Positions 36,548 through 45,756 of a stretch of 64,000 bases of DNA are shown here, in pieces; the first letter of the stretch is position 1; each line of letters begins with the position of its first letter. Under the pieces are notes generated by a model. That model was given only the letters and a program-made list of their open reading frames with translations, did no database searches and was not told the DNA's origin. Origin of the DNA: Roseivirga sp. UBA6061 (GTDB lineage Bacteria; Bacteroidota; Bacteroidia; Cytophagales; Cyclobacteriaceae); the NCBI GenBank assembly GCA_002427745.1, contig DIYF01000119.1, forward strand, positions 1 through 64,000, given 5' to 3'. Position numbers and translations under genes: made by a program.

Positions 36548-37777
36548 CTAAATACCCAGTAAAGCCTTCTCTAGCTTCCTCTGAATCAAGGCCTTTTGAC
36601 TTTCTTTCTTTGCCAATTTTAAAGCTTTGTTGAGGTACAGTACCTCTTGATGAGAGTCGTCAGCCATTTTGTACAATTCGGCCATTAAACAGCAATAATG
36701 AATATTACCTGCTAAATCCAGCTTTAGAGTTGCCTCAATTGCCAACTTAGGTGATTGGGCTTTGGCTAAGGCATAGGAACGATTCATAGCTATGATCGGT
36801 GAATATTCTATGGTCAGGAGCTTATTGTACAGCATTAGAATCTGCTCCCATTTTCCTTCATCTTCCTGCGTATGCCAAAAGGCAATTGTTGCCTCGACAT
36901 GATATTTGGAAACTTGCTCATCTCCAGATGCATAGTTTAGATATTCAAGCCCTTTTTTGATAAGCGCCTGATCCCATAATGACTTGTCTTGTTCATCGTA
37001 TAAAAGACTTCCAGATTCACTAGACAGTCTTGCTTTGAATCTTGAGGCATGAAAACACATTAAAGCAACAAGCGCCTGAACATGAGCTACTTGAAAGTGC
37101 TGTTGGTTGGATAAAAACACACCTAAACGCATCGCCTCCCAGCATAAATCATGTCGTATCTCTTCTTCAATTGTACTGCTGTAGTAGCCTTCATTAAAAA
37201 GTAAATAAATCACTCTTAACACATTATCAAGCCTCTCATGATAATCTTCTTTAGTCAACTCATCCTGTAAGCTCAATTGACTTTTAAGTACTTTTTTGGC
37301 TCTGTATAGTTTTTTGTTGATCGATTCTTTGTTCGAAATCAAAGCTCTCGATATCTCCTCAGTGCTAAAGCCACAAAGAATGCGAAGTGTGATACATAGC
37401 TGAGACTCACGATTAAGTCGAGGATCGCAGAGCACAAAAATCATTCTGAGCTGGCTATCTTCAATGAGTTTTTCTGTAATCTCAATTGTATCAAAAGCTT
37501 CATGATCTTTGTATAGATTCTTACTAATTCTATCATCAAACGTTTTCTGCCTGCGAATTCCCTCAAAATACAGGTTCTGAGCAACCTTCCTTAGCCATGC
37601 TCTTGGATATTGAGGTATTCCTTTGTGAGACCAAGATCTCATGGCTCTGACAAAGGTTTCTGAGACTATGTCTTCAGCTAGCTGAAGATCATTGACGCCA
37701 TAATAGTTACTGAGTACAGCTATCAAATTACTGTACTCAGTTTTAAAAATCTCAGAAAGCTTCTGATTGTCAACCAT
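36548..37777 (-). CDS. ECF42-type sigma factor with long C-terminal extension
   Basis: 409 residues, about twice an ordinary ECF sigma factor. Sigma region 2 (about 10-75): DLQLAEDIVSETFVRAMRSW, then YPRAWLRKVAQNLYFEGIRR. Region 4 (about 120-170): RESQLCITLRILCGFSTEEI, SRALISNKESINKKLYRAK. Residues 185-409 are helical repeats (TPR-like), including NEGYYSSTIEEEIRHDLCWEAM and IIAMNRSYALAKA. This extension defines the ECF42 group (SigJ/DUF6596 type), which is regulated without an anti-sigma factor and is encoded with DGPF/YCII proteins. That partner overlaps by 8 bases upstream here. Confidence 0.93.
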   Translation of the reverse strand: MVDNQKLSEIFKTEYSNLIAVLSNYYGVNDLQLAEDIVSETFVRAMRSWSHKGIPQYPRAWLRKVAQNLYFEGIRRQKTFDDRISKNLYKDHEAFDTIEITEKLIEDSQLRMIFVLCDPRLNRESQLCITLRILCGFSTEEISRALISNKESINKKLYRAKKVLKSQLSLQDELTKEDYHERLDNVLRVIYLLFNEGYYSSTIEEEIRHDLCWEAMRLGVFLSNQQHFQVAHVQALVALMCFHASRFKARLSSESGSLLYDEQDKSLWDQALIKKGLEYLNYASGDEQVSKYHVEATIAFWHTQEDEGKWEQILMLYNKLLTIEYSPIIAMNRSYALAKAQSPKLAIEATLKLDLAGNIHYCCLMAELYKMADDSHQEVLYLNKALKLAKKESQKALIQRKLEKALLGI

Positions 37778-38129
37778 TAGGAAGATCCTCTGTAGGCATA
37801 ATTTCCCTTACCTCTACTTTACCCCCGTTAGATAATGCCGGACATCCATCAGATAAGGAAACAGCCTCATCAAGGTTACCAGCAGAAACGATCATAAAAC
37901 CACCGACAATTTCTTTGACCTCAGCATATGGTCCGTCAGTTATTGATCCGTCAGAATGAACAGTTTTACCTTCAAAACCCAAGGCTTCTCCAGGGTTTTT
38001 TAGCTTTCCCTGTGCCCCAATTCCTCCGATCCAGTCCATCCATTCTTTGATCTCAGCCTCGATCTCAGCGGGAGTAGGCTCCATATTAGGATTAGGCTCA
38101 CTGTGGAAAATCATCATAAAATCTTTCAT
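37770..38129 (-). CDS. YCII/DGPF-domain protein, ECF42 partner
   Basis: 119 residues. MKDFMMIFHSEPNPN start, then LGFEGKTVHSDGSITDGPYA with the DGPF motif present as DGPY, and EVKEIVGGFMIVSAGNLDEA. YCII-fold small protein; some members have weak enzyme activity, in most the role is unknown, but the link with ECF42 sigma factors is well established. It leads the pair and overlaps the sigma gene by 8 bases. It may sense a metabolite, which is inference. Confidence 0.93.
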   Translation of the reverse strand: MKDFMMIFHSEPNPNMEPTPAEIEAEIKEWMDWIGGIGAQGKLKNPGEALGFEGKTVHSDGSITDGPYAEVKEIVGGFMIVSAGNLDEAVSLSDGCPALSNGGKVEVREIMPTEDLPNG

Positions 38130-38386
38130 GTCTTTTTGTTTTACGTTATTAATTACGATTTCAATACTTTAATGCTTGAAGCCTGAAGAATAGGACAAGT
38201 ATTGAAGATTTTATTTAAAAATAATTTTGAAATGGTAAATGAGTCTTCTTTGAGCACTTATTTGCCATTCGCTCTGACAGCCCTTCAAGATTAAAAAGTC
38301 ACACACATGCGCCAGCAAACCGTGTCACATAACCTGCCCCAATGAATTCGTTCAGGTTGAGTGTGTCAGCTTACTCTCTAGGTTGG

Positions 38387-40777
38387 CTACTCCCCACCCA
38401 GCGCCTTGACAGGGTTGGCCAATGCGGCTTTCAGGGCCTGAATACTCACTGTGAGCAGGGTGATGGCCAAAGCACCCATTCCCGCCATGGCGAAGATCCA
38501 CCAGGAGAGCTGTGTTCTGAGCTCATAGGAGTCCAGCCAATTATCCAATACCCTGTAAGCGATGGGTATGGAAATAAGGCTGGCCATCAGCACCAGAGCA
38601 GCAAAGTCTTTAGAAAGCAAGACCATAACACTGCTAACACTCGCTCCCAGCACTTTGCGGATGCCCACCTCTTTGATACGATGCTCTGCCATAAATGAGG
38701 CCAGCCCGAAGAGCCCCAGGCAGCTGATCGCAATGGCTACCGTGCTAAAAAACCTGGCCTGATTGCTTATTCTTTCCTCGGCAATAAACTTCTTGTTGTA
38801 GTCATCTTCTGCAAAAGTGAAATCGAAGGGGTCATGGGGCAGAACCTTTGCAAAGGCTTCTCTGAGTCCGTTGATAGACTCGCTAATGTCAAGAGTAGGA
38901 TTGAGCCTGATGTACAGGTAAAAGGCAGACCTTTCATTCAGGAATATGATGGACGGATCGGTCTTCGCAAAAGGAGATTGCTTGACCATATCTTCCACTA
39001 CTCCGATGATGGTGTAGTTTTTCGGGTCTGTCCAGCCTGGCGCATAGTTGACTACAGTACCCAAAGGGTTCTCCAGGTTCATAAGCTCCAGGGCCCTTCT
39101 GTTAATGATGATGGCACGCTTATCCGTTGGAAAAGCTTCAGAGAAATCACGTCCGGCCATAAAATCCATCCCTACCGCTTCAGCATATCCGTAGGTAACA
39201 CTGATGGTATTGAATTGCTGGTCGGAACCTTGATCCATACCATCCCAGCTAAAGCCGCTATTGGACCCACGGTTATTAATAACCGGATAATTGGAAGAGC
39301 CCGCTGCTATGGCATAGCCTGAGTTGACCAATTCCTGCCTGAGTACTTTTGACTTATTGAGAAATTCCCGGGAGGTCCGCTTAATCGCGATCAGCCCTTC
39401 CGGTGAATAGCCCGGAGGCCTGTCTTTGGCCATTTCGATTTGGTTGATCACTGTAATAGTTCCGATAATCAGCCCAATGGAAATAGTGAACTGAACCACC
39501 ACCAGCACCTTTCTGGGCAATGAAGCCCTTTTGCCTGAAGAAAACTTTCCTTTCAGGGCCTTGACAGGCTCAAAGGAAGACAGGTAAATGGCCGGGTAAG
39601 ACCCTGCGAGAATGCCGGTAAACAGCACAAAGCTCAGGGAGATCAACCAGAAGTCAGCCATGCCCCAGGGGGTGGCTACTGCTTTGCCTGATGTTTCGTT
39701 AAACCATGGTATCAGTGCCGTTAAAAGAACCAGCGCGGGCCCGAATGCGAGTATACTGTAGAGCAAAGACTCAATATAGAACTGAGCAATGAGCTGTCTT
39801 CTATCAGAGCCCAGGGTTTTCCTAATGCCGGACTCTTTGGCCCTTTTTTCAGATCGTGCCGTGCTCAGGTTGGTGAAGTTGATACAGGCTAAAATCAACA
39901 CGAAGGCTCCGAGAATGCTGTAGAGCCAGACAAACTGCATTCGCTGGCTTGTCACCGGCTTAAAGTCCCTGAACTCCGACTTCAGGTGCCAGTCTTTCAT
40001 AGGGTGCAGGAAGAATTGCATTTCCCTTTCCTTTAAAAAACCCGGAAGGAGAGGCTCGACTGCCCTGGTAATCAGGCTTCCCAGCTCTTCCGTATTCACA
40101 CCAGGCGCTACTTTGGCATAGATATCTACATTGATATCGTCCCATACGTTCATTCTCTCCGGCCCCAGTAGCAGCTCCAGGTTCATAACATAATGGGCAT
40201 TGCTGAACTTTGAGTTTTCAGGAATGTCTTTATACACCCCTGTAACCAAAAGGTCAGTCTGGTCATTGAACTTCAGGGATTTATTGACTGGGTTTTCGTT
40301 GCCAAACAAGCTTCTGGCAAAAGACTCATTCAACATGATGGACCTGCGGTCACTGAGTCCATCCAAAGTGCCTGTTATCATTTCAAAACCCAGCACTTCA
40401 GGGCCTGCAGGCCCCATGAATACACCCTCTTGCCGAAACTTATTGTACTTGTAAATCAGTACATGCTCCTGTGTAGAGGCCCGAACCATAAATATATCTT
40501 CAATACGGTCTGGAAAACTCTTCTTTATCACCACGCTGGCACCTGTAGGCAGATAGGTACTGGTACTTAACCGGTCGCGGAATTTGTGGTGATTCATTAC
40601 CTGGACTATGTGATCATAATCTTTGTGGTAATGATTGTAAGTAAGCTCATCATGAACCCATAGCCCAATCAGCATGGCGACTACCATACCAATGGCAAGT
40701 CCCCCGATATTGATGATTGAATAGACCTTGCTTTTCAGCATTTGTCGATAGATGACCTTAAAGTTGTGCCTGAACAT
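38387..40777 (-). CDS. FtsX/MacB-type ABC permease without an ATPase neighbour (permease 1)
   Basis: 796 residues. N-terminal TM (about 18-42, YSIINIGGLAIGMVVAMLIG), a large periplasmic MacB_PCD domain (45-275), three TMs (about 285-420), a second periplasmic domain (440-660) and three closing TMs (about 675-790). Motifs SEKRAKESGIRKTLGSDR and EHRIKEVGIRKVLGASVSS are the cytoplasmic FtsX-loop signatures, one per half. Mechanotransmission-type permeases such as MacB-like proteins use ATP in the cytoplasm to work in the periplasm; the ATPase must be encoded elsewhere. It lies about 260 bp behind the ECF42 gene pair in the same direction, possibly a target of it. Confidence 0.92.
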   Translation of the reverse strand: MFRHNFKVIYRQMLKSKVYSIINIGGLAIGMVVAMLIGLWVHDELTYNHYHKDYDHIVQVMNHHKFRDRLSTSTYLPTGASVVIKKSFPDRIEDIFMVRASTQEHVLIYKYNKFRQEGVFMGPAGPEVLGFEMITGTLDGLSDRRSIMLNESFARSLFGNENPVNKSLKFNDQTDLLVTGVYKDIPENSKFSNAHYVMNLELLLGPERMNVWDDINVDIYAKVAPGVNTEELGSLITRAVEPLLPGFLKEREMQFFLHPMKDWHLKSEFRDFKPVTSQRMQFVWLYSILGAFVLILACINFTNLSTARSEKRAKESGIRKTLGSDRRQLIAQFYIESLLYSILAFGPALVLLTALIPWFNETSGKAVATPWGMADFWLISLSFVLFTGILAGSYPAIYLSSFEPVKALKGKFSSGKRASLPRKVLVVVQFTISIGLIIGTITVINQIEMAKDRPPGYSPEGLIAIKRTSREFLNKSKVLRQELVNSGYAIAAGSSNYPVINNRGSNSGFSWDGMDQGSDQQFNTISVTYGYAEAVGMDFMAGRDFSEAFPTDKRAIIINRRALELMNLENPLGTVVNYAPGWTDPKNYTIIGVVEDMVKQSPFAKTDPSIIFLNERSAFYLYIRLNPTLDISESINGLREAFAKVLPHDPFDFTFAEDDYNKKFIAEERISNQARFFSTVAIAISCLGLFGLASFMAEHRIKEVGIRKVLGASVSSVMVLLSKDFAALVLMASLISIPIAYRVLDNWLDSYELRTQLSWWIFAMAGMGALAITLLTVSIQALKAALANPVKALGGE

Positions 40778-41349
40778 ATTGCAGTCATTAGGTTGAAACC
40801 GGGTTCAATTGATGATCAGCACCGACACTATCTTTCTCAGAATCTATGAGCTATTCCCCGGGGTTAATTACGACAGACTCTTTTTTGATCTGATTTCTGA
40901 TATAAGATGAGTGGCTAACCGGAACAAAGACGCGTGAAAAAGAAAAGCATTACACGACAGTAATGATTTAAGCCAGAACGTGATGCCGGAAAAATTGACC
41001 TCAAGTTGAACACCAGGCTAATTTTATGCGATAGCTGAGCCCAAGCGATTTGCTACTTCTGACCGTGACTGATCTGTTTTTAAAAAAAAATGGTACAATG
41101 CGTCCAGTCGACAAATCAATCAGGCCTTTCAGGTTGCTCGGCAAGCATGGCGATCTCCTCTGCTAGAATGATTGATGAGCTCGAAACCTCCGACTACAGC
41201 TCCGCAAAACTGCCGGGTCCGTTTATATGGTGCTCAGGTTTCACAGGAAGCAGCCTGTGTCAGGCAGTTGGTAAATAATTAAGCTGATATCTCATTGCTT
41301 TTAGCGTTTTGAAAATGATGTCTTAGTTTAGCATGCAAGCTCTTTAGTT
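40778..41349. other. Non-coding spacer
   Basis: 572 bp without a convincing gene. It holds the second copy of the dispersed 19-base repeat (40975-40993) and a repeat-like string near 41136-41175 resembling the stem-loop at 36098. The near-palindrome TTGAAACCGGGTTCAA at about 40793 lies just upstream of the permease start. Confidence 0.65.
40975..40993 (+). repeat. Dispersed intergenic repeat, copy B
   Basis: AGAACGTGATGCCGGAAAA; one mismatch to 34465-34483, same orientation. Confidence 0.55.
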
Positions 41350-41940
41350 ATGAGTATCCGATGCCATCTTTTTACAGGAAATCAAGCCACCGCGTTTATC
41401 AGCAATGTGGCTGAGCTTCGCATTAACATCTTTCGTGAGTACCCTTATCTCTATGATGGCAGCCCAGCTTACGAGGAGAGCTATTTACATAAGTTTATGG
41501 CTACCCCTGATAGCACCATAGCCATCATGTTTGATGGAGAGTCAGTAGTTGGTGCACTCACCGGTCTGCCATTGAAATATGAGGAAGAGTCCGTGATAGC
41601 CCCCTGGAAATCACGGAAGGAAAGTATTGAAGAGATTTACTATTTCAGCGAAGCACTTCTTTATCCCACATACCATGGACGAGGTTTAGGAAAAAGGCTA
41701 TTTGAAACATCAGAAGCTTATGTTGAATCACTCAACACCTATAAAGTATTCTCTCTGGCAACGGTAATTCGGGAGAGTGACCACCCGCTTAAACCTAAAG
41801 ATTACGCATCTCTCGATGGATTTTGGAAAAGCAAGGGCTACTCCATGGTGGAAGGTGTGATTTGCACCATCTCATGGAAGGAGGTACAGGAGGATGTAGA
41901 ATCTGACAAACCATTACAGTTCTGGTCAAAAAACGTCTGA
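41350..41940 (+). CDS. GNAT-family N-acetyltransferase
   Basis: 196 residues. The acetyl-CoA loop (motif A) reads EALLYPTYHGRGLGKRLFE (about 98-116), with the GRGLGKRL P-loop of GNAT enzymes; the strand before it is YFSEALLY. C-terminal YSMVEGVICTISWKEV completes the fold. The substrate is unknown. Alone between spacers, followed by a hairpin. Confidence 0.85.
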   Translation: MSIRCHLFTGNQATAFISNVAELRINIFREYPYLYDGSPAYEESYLHKFMATPDSTIAIMFDGESVVGALTGLPLKYEEESVIAPWKSRKESIEEIYYFSEALLYPTYHGRGLGKRLFETSEAYVESLNTYKVFSLATVIRESDHPLKPKDYASLDGFWKSKGYSMVEGVICTISWKEVQEDVESDKPLQFWSKNV

Positions 41941-41952
41941 CTCATACCATTG

Positions 41953-41977
41953 AGAGGGGATGTATTGTCTCCCCTCT
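41953..41977 (+). terminator. Hairpin between convergent genes, weak terminator candidate
   Basis: AGAGGGGA / TCCCCTCT, perfect 8-bp stem, 9-base loop, 12 bases after the GNAT stop. No T tract on either strand, so termination by it is uncertain. Confidence 0.4.
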
Positions 41978-42011
41978 AAGTTCCGTGATACATTCTGCTG
42001 AAAAGAAAGCC

Positions 42012-42614
42012 TTATGAATCCTCTGATGAACGGTTAATTGCTTCCTGGCCATTGTAAACCAGCCTTGTCGACCAGGGTATGGGGTTTCTCAGAGCAAAAT
42101 GTGCCATGCAGCCATTTTCTGCTTCATTAAGCAGATCTTTGATATTCTCCTCCGGCTCAGGGCTTTCAATAATCACATGCGTTTCTACCATATCACATCG
42201 GCCGTCAGTCATGTATCCGTGTTCACGCATATGCCCCAGGTTGGTAGCAAATACAATGCGTTGCTCCAGCTTCAGGCTGTCTACCTGAATTTTTCTTGCT
42301 GTAAGAATGTCGGTCAGATGGGTCATCAGGCAAAAGCCGATACCAGCCGAAAAAAATGCCAGCGGAGGCGGTGCCGTATCTTCTCCTACAGGAGGCTGCT
42401 CATCACAGTATAGCTTCACAGGGCTAAAACCGGGAATATTAACTGATACAACACCGGTTTTACTTTGCATCTTGCCCGCTTCCGCACTCAGGTTTACTTC
42501 AAAGCGATAAGGTTCGGGATGACGCGCTTTCTTGAATTTAGTGGACTCGTATTGAGTTTTAGCCGGTTGCTCAGAGCTAAGCTCTCCGACACGATAAAAT
42601 TTCTCCTCTGACAT
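42012..42614 (-). CDS. OsmC-family protein
   Basis: 200 residues. C-terminal OsmC domain (about 50-190): YCDEQPPVGEDTAPPPLA, then FSAGIGFCLMTHLTDIL with the first cysteine (peroxidatic in OsmC/Ohr), and ENGCMAHFALRNP with the second. The two cysteines at typical spacing suggest a thiol peroxidase, though some subgroups do other chemistry. No signal peptide. Convergent with the GNAT gene, divergent from the PadR gene. Confidence 0.87.
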   Translation of the reverse strand: MSEEKFYRVGELSSEQPAKTQYESTKFKKARHPEPYRFEVNLSAEAGKMQSKTGVVSVNIPGFSPVKLYCDEQPPVGEDTAPPPLAFFSAGIGFCLMTHLTDILTARKIQVDSLKLEQRIVFATNLGHMREHGYMTDGRCDMVETHVIIESPEPEENIKDLLNEAENGCMAHFALRNPIPWSTRLVYNGQEAINRSSEDS

Positions 42615-42718
42615 GTTCTATTATAATTTATGCAGACAAATATCCATGCTCAATGGGTCTAATCCAAGTCGGGATTTGTGACATAGTCGATTCACGTCAG
42701 CTTCAGAGCTTTTCAATT

Positions 42719-42740
42719 AAAACTACATTTAGGAATTATT
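42719..42740 (+). promoter_or_regulatory. 22-bp direct repeat upstream of padR, copy 1
   Basis: AAAACTACATTTAGGAATTATT. Exact second copy starts 42 bp later, i.e. four helical turns, on the same DNA face. Confidence 0.72.
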
Positions 42741-42760
42741 AATTTGTTGGTTCGATAATA

Positions 42761-42782
42761 AAAACTACATTTAGGAATTATT
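42761..42782 (+). promoter_or_regulatory. 22-bp direct repeat upstream of padR, copy 2
   Basis: Identical to 42719-42740; ends 9 bases before the padR start codon. The placement suggests an autoregulatory operator or a duplicated promoter element. Confidence 0.72.
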
Positions 42783-42791
42783 TCACATCCC

Positions 42792-43130
42792 ATGAAGAAA
42801 TACCAAATAGGAGAGTTTGAGGGTATGGCGCTTTTAACAGTGGGTGCCCTTATTGGAAATGCCTACGGAGTAGCTATCAAAGCAGAAATAGAAAAGCGGC
42901 TGCAACGCAAGGTTTCTATAGGCACACTTCAGTCGGCACTGAGGCGCATGGAAGGCAAGGGGTTTCTCTCTTCTCAATTAGGCGAAACCACCAAGGTCAG
43001 AGATGGTAAGCGCAAACGCTATTTCAGGATTACTGCGTTTGGTAAAAAAGCCCTGGATTTCAACCTTCAAGCAAGGCCAAACCTGTGGAAGGAGGTCCCC
43101 CGTGAAACTATAAAGTTCGAGTCATGCTAA
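42792..43130 (+). CDS. PadR-family transcriptional regulator
   Basis: 112 residues, the short PadR-s1 type. Winged helix: GEFEGMALLTVGALIGNAYG, then LQRKVSIGTLQSALRRMEGK (recognition), then wing DGKRKRYFRITAFGKKALD. In Bacteroidota this regulator type is coupled with a prefix-domain FtsX permease; here that permease starts within the last codons (7-base overlap). The 22-bp direct repeats upstream are its likely operator. Confidence 0.95.
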   Translation: MKKYQIGEFEGMALLTVGALIGNAYGVAIKAEIEKRLQRKVSIGTLQSALRRMEGKGFLSSQLGETTKVRDGKRKRYFRITAFGKKALDFNLQARPNLWKEVPRETIKFESC

Positions 43131-45709
43131 AAAGGTTAGGTACACGCATTTTCAGGCTCTTTTGTCACTCCGATTTTCAGGAGGATATTCTGGGAGATCT
43201 GGACGAATACTATCAGCATAACCTGGAGAAAAAGGGCAGGCACTATGCCAATTTTAAGTTTTTTATAGACGTCCTTTTGCTATTCAGGCTCTCCCTTCTC
43301 CGGGATAAATGGTCAGGTCAAAACTCAAATTATTTCGCAATGTTCCATACGATATTTAAAACAGCTTTCCGTGTATTCTGGAGAGAACGTGTCTATGCTT
43401 TAATTAATGTACTGGGCCTGACGGTAGGGCTTTCAGCCAGTGCATTACTGCTGCTCTACGTGGAGTCGGAACGCTCCGTAAACGGATTCCACAGAAACCT
43501 GGACCAAACCTACCAGGTGCTCAAGCATCAGCGTTATTCCGGAGATATCCAAACCAGCGAGTCCATTCCGGGGCCACTGAACACCACCTTTAAAGATGAC
43601 TTTCCGGAAGTAGAAGCCATTGCTTCCTATACATGGACCTTCCGTCCGCTCTTTATGAAAGATGATCACAGGCACCAGGCAACCGGTAGATGGGCCAGTG
43701 AAGATTTCTTTAAAATCTTTACCGTCAACTTTATTGAGGGAAGTGCGAAGAATGCGCTGACCTCACCTTCACAGCTTTACATATCAGAAAGTACCAGAGA
43801 GCGGCTGTTTGGGCAGGATCTGGCACTAACAGAAACCGTAGAGGTCAATGGATTGGGCTCCTTTCAGATAGCCGGGGTTTTTGAAGATGTACCGGCAGGC
43901 AGCACCATAGATTTTGATTTTATTATGCCTTACAGGGTATGGAAGGAGGATAATGATTGGGTCAATGATTGGGACAACAGCGGACCCAGAGCCATAGCAA
44001 AGCTACAGGCAGGGGTTGATGTAGATCAGTTTAATGCGAAGATTGAAGGCTATGTACAAGAAAAAATGGGAGAGCAAGAAACCAGAACTTCCATTTTTGT
44101 ACAACCTCTGAAAGACCGCTATCTCTACAACAAATATGAAGAGGGCAAATTAACAGGCGGCAGAATCGTCTATATACACTTATTTACCGCGATCGCCATT
44201 TTTATTGTACTGATTGCCTCCATCAATTTTATGAATCTGGCTACCGCCAGGTCAACGAAAAGAGCAAAGGAAGTAGGTATCAAAAAAGTGGTGGGTTCCT
44301 CGCGCGGGCTTTTACTACTCCAGTTCATGACGGAATCGGTCATACTCAGTTTCTTTTCAGCTATCCTGGCCGGGCTTATTGTGATGTGGGTTATTGACCC
44401 GATTAACCTTTTGGTAGGGAAGCAGATGACCTTTTCCCTATTACAACCCGATAAGTCTCTGGCACTATTGGCGATGGGGCTCATCCTGGGTATTATCTCT
44501 GGTTTATACCCTTCCGTAGTGCTGTCAAACTTCAAAGTCCTGAGTGTGTTAAAGGGTAATTTCAGGAAGCCGAAGGGGTCGATAGGTTTGAGAAAAGGAC
44601 TGGTAGTCTTTCAATTCATGATTTCTACTGCACTCATCATTGCCACTTTGGTGGTGCAGAAGCAGCTCGACTTTATAAACAGCAAGGACCTGGGCTTTAC
44701 CAAAGAAAACATGGTGCTGGTTCCGGTTCAGGGCCAATTAAATGATGAAAATGTCAGGGCTCAACTGAAATCCAGACTGTTGGCCAACCCGGACTTTACT
44801 CATGTAGCTTTTTCCAGTGAGTCTACCCTGATCGACTCTGAAACATCCACGGCCGGAGGCTTTTCCTGGGCAGAAAAAGAAGATGAGCTCGAAACCAATT
44901 TCAACCTTCTTTTCACTGAACACGGCTTTCTGGATGCCTATGACATTGAACTGCTGGCCGGACGTTCTTTCGACCCTGCATTAGCCACAGATTCCATGCA
45001 TGTGCTCATCAACGAGCAAACGGCCAAGCTCATGAATGTAGCCGACCCTCTGAATCATACAGTGAACTTTTGGGGCAGAACCGGGCAGGTTATCGGTATC
45101 ATCAAGAATTTTCATTTCAGTTCGCTTCACTCAGGTATAGAGCCATTGGTCATTAGTTTGAGACCAGGCTACAGCCAGGTACTGAATGTGAGAATCACGG
45201 GCCAGAACAATCAGGAGAGTATAGCTTACCTTGAAAATATCCTGAAGGAATTCAACCCTGATTACCCTTTTAGCTATAGTTTTCTTTCTGAAAATTACGA
45301 GGCGCAATACAGAAGCGAACTCATCATTGGCACTTTAGGAGACTATTTTTCCGGAATTGTCATTTTTATCTCATTGCTGGGCTTATTCGGTTTGGCAAGC
45401 TTTTCAGCCGAACAGAGGATAAAAGAAATTGGTATCAGAAAAGTATTGGGTGCCGGTGTTTTCAACCTTATGCTTATCACAACCCAAGGTTATCTCCTGT
45501 TGGTGAGTATAGGCTTTGTAGTGGCAGCTCCGGTTGCTTACTTTTTTATGAACCAATGGCTGGAAGCCTTCACTTATAGCATTGATATAGGCCTTTCTAT
45601 CTTCCTGATCGCGGGTCTGGCTTCGCTTCTGATTACCCTCACCACCATCAGCTATCATGCCATCAAAGCAGCTTATGCCAACCCGGTCAATAGCCTGAAG
45701 TACGAGTAA
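43124..45709 (+). CDS. FtsX-type permease with permease prefix domain 2 (permease 2)
   Basis: 861 residues. The first ~70 residues (LGTRIFRLFCHSDFQEDILGDLDEYYQHN, split by TM-free helices) form the cytoplasmic prefix domain 2 that marks PadR-associated permeases. Then TM (about 85-108, VYALINVLGLTVGLSASALL), MacB_PCD periplasmic domain, TMs about 345-475, second periplasmic domain and closing TMs about 740-850. Loop signatures STKRAKEVGIKKVVGSSRG and EQRIKEIGIRKVLGAGVFN. No ATPase nearby. Overlap with padR shows tight co-regulation. Confidence 0.94.
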   Translation: MLKRLGTRIFRLFCHSDFQEDILGDLDEYYQHNLEKKGRHYANFKFFIDVLLLFRLSLLRDKWSGQNSNYFAMFHTIFKTAFRVFWRERVYALINVLGLTVGLSASALLLLYVESERSVNGFHRNLDQTYQVLKHQRYSGDIQTSESIPGPLNTTFKDDFPEVEAIASYTWTFRPLFMKDDHRHQATGRWASEDFFKIFTVNFIEGSAKNALTSPSQLYISESTRERLFGQDLALTETVEVNGLGSFQIAGVFEDVPAGSTIDFDFIMPYRVWKEDNDWVNDWDNSGPRAIAKLQAGVDVDQFNAKIEGYVQEKMGEQETRTSIFVQPLKDRYLYNKYEEGKLTGGRIVYIHLFTAIAIFIVLIASINFMNLATARSTKRAKEVGIKKVVGSSRGLLLLQFMTESVILSFFSAILAGLIVMWVIDPINLLVGKQMTFSLLQPDKSLALLAMGLILGIISGLYPSVVLSNFKVLSVLKGNFRKPKGSIGLRKGLVVFQFMISTALIIATLVVQKQLDFINSKDLGFTKENMVLVPVQGQLNDENVRAQLKSRLLANPDFTHVAFSSESTLIDSETSTAGGFSWAEKEDELETNFNLLFTEHGFLDAYDIELLAGRSFDPALATDSMHVLINEQTAKLMNVADPLNHTVNFWGRTGQVIGIIKNFHFSSLHSGIEPLVISLRPGYSQVLNVRITGQNNQESIAYLENILKEFNPDYPFSYSFLSENYEAQYRSELIIGTLGDYFSGIVIFISLLGLFGLASFSAEQRIKEIGIRKVLGAGVFNLMLITTQGYLLLVSIGFVVAAPVAYFFMNQWLEAFTYSIDIGLSIFLIAGLASLLITLTTISYHAIKAAYANPVNSLKYE

Positions 45710-45756
45710 TTGAAGTTTTGTTCAAAAGCAGGAAAGAACCAGACTATTGTTCGATT

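Noticed and set aside
40793..40808. Near-palindrome TTGAAACCGGGTTCAA upstream of permease 1
   Set aside because: Imperfect and single; no partner site or matching regulator to support an operator call.
41028..41041. GG-N10-GC spacing on the minus strand upstream of permease 1, possible sigma-54 promoter
   Set aside because: Only 4 of 6 and 4 of 5 bases fit the boxes, it is about 250 bp from the gene, and such spacing arises often by chance.
41090..41278. 62-residue open frame in the spacer before the GNAT gene
   Set aside because: No domain or signal, and it runs through repeat-like sequence near 41136-41175.
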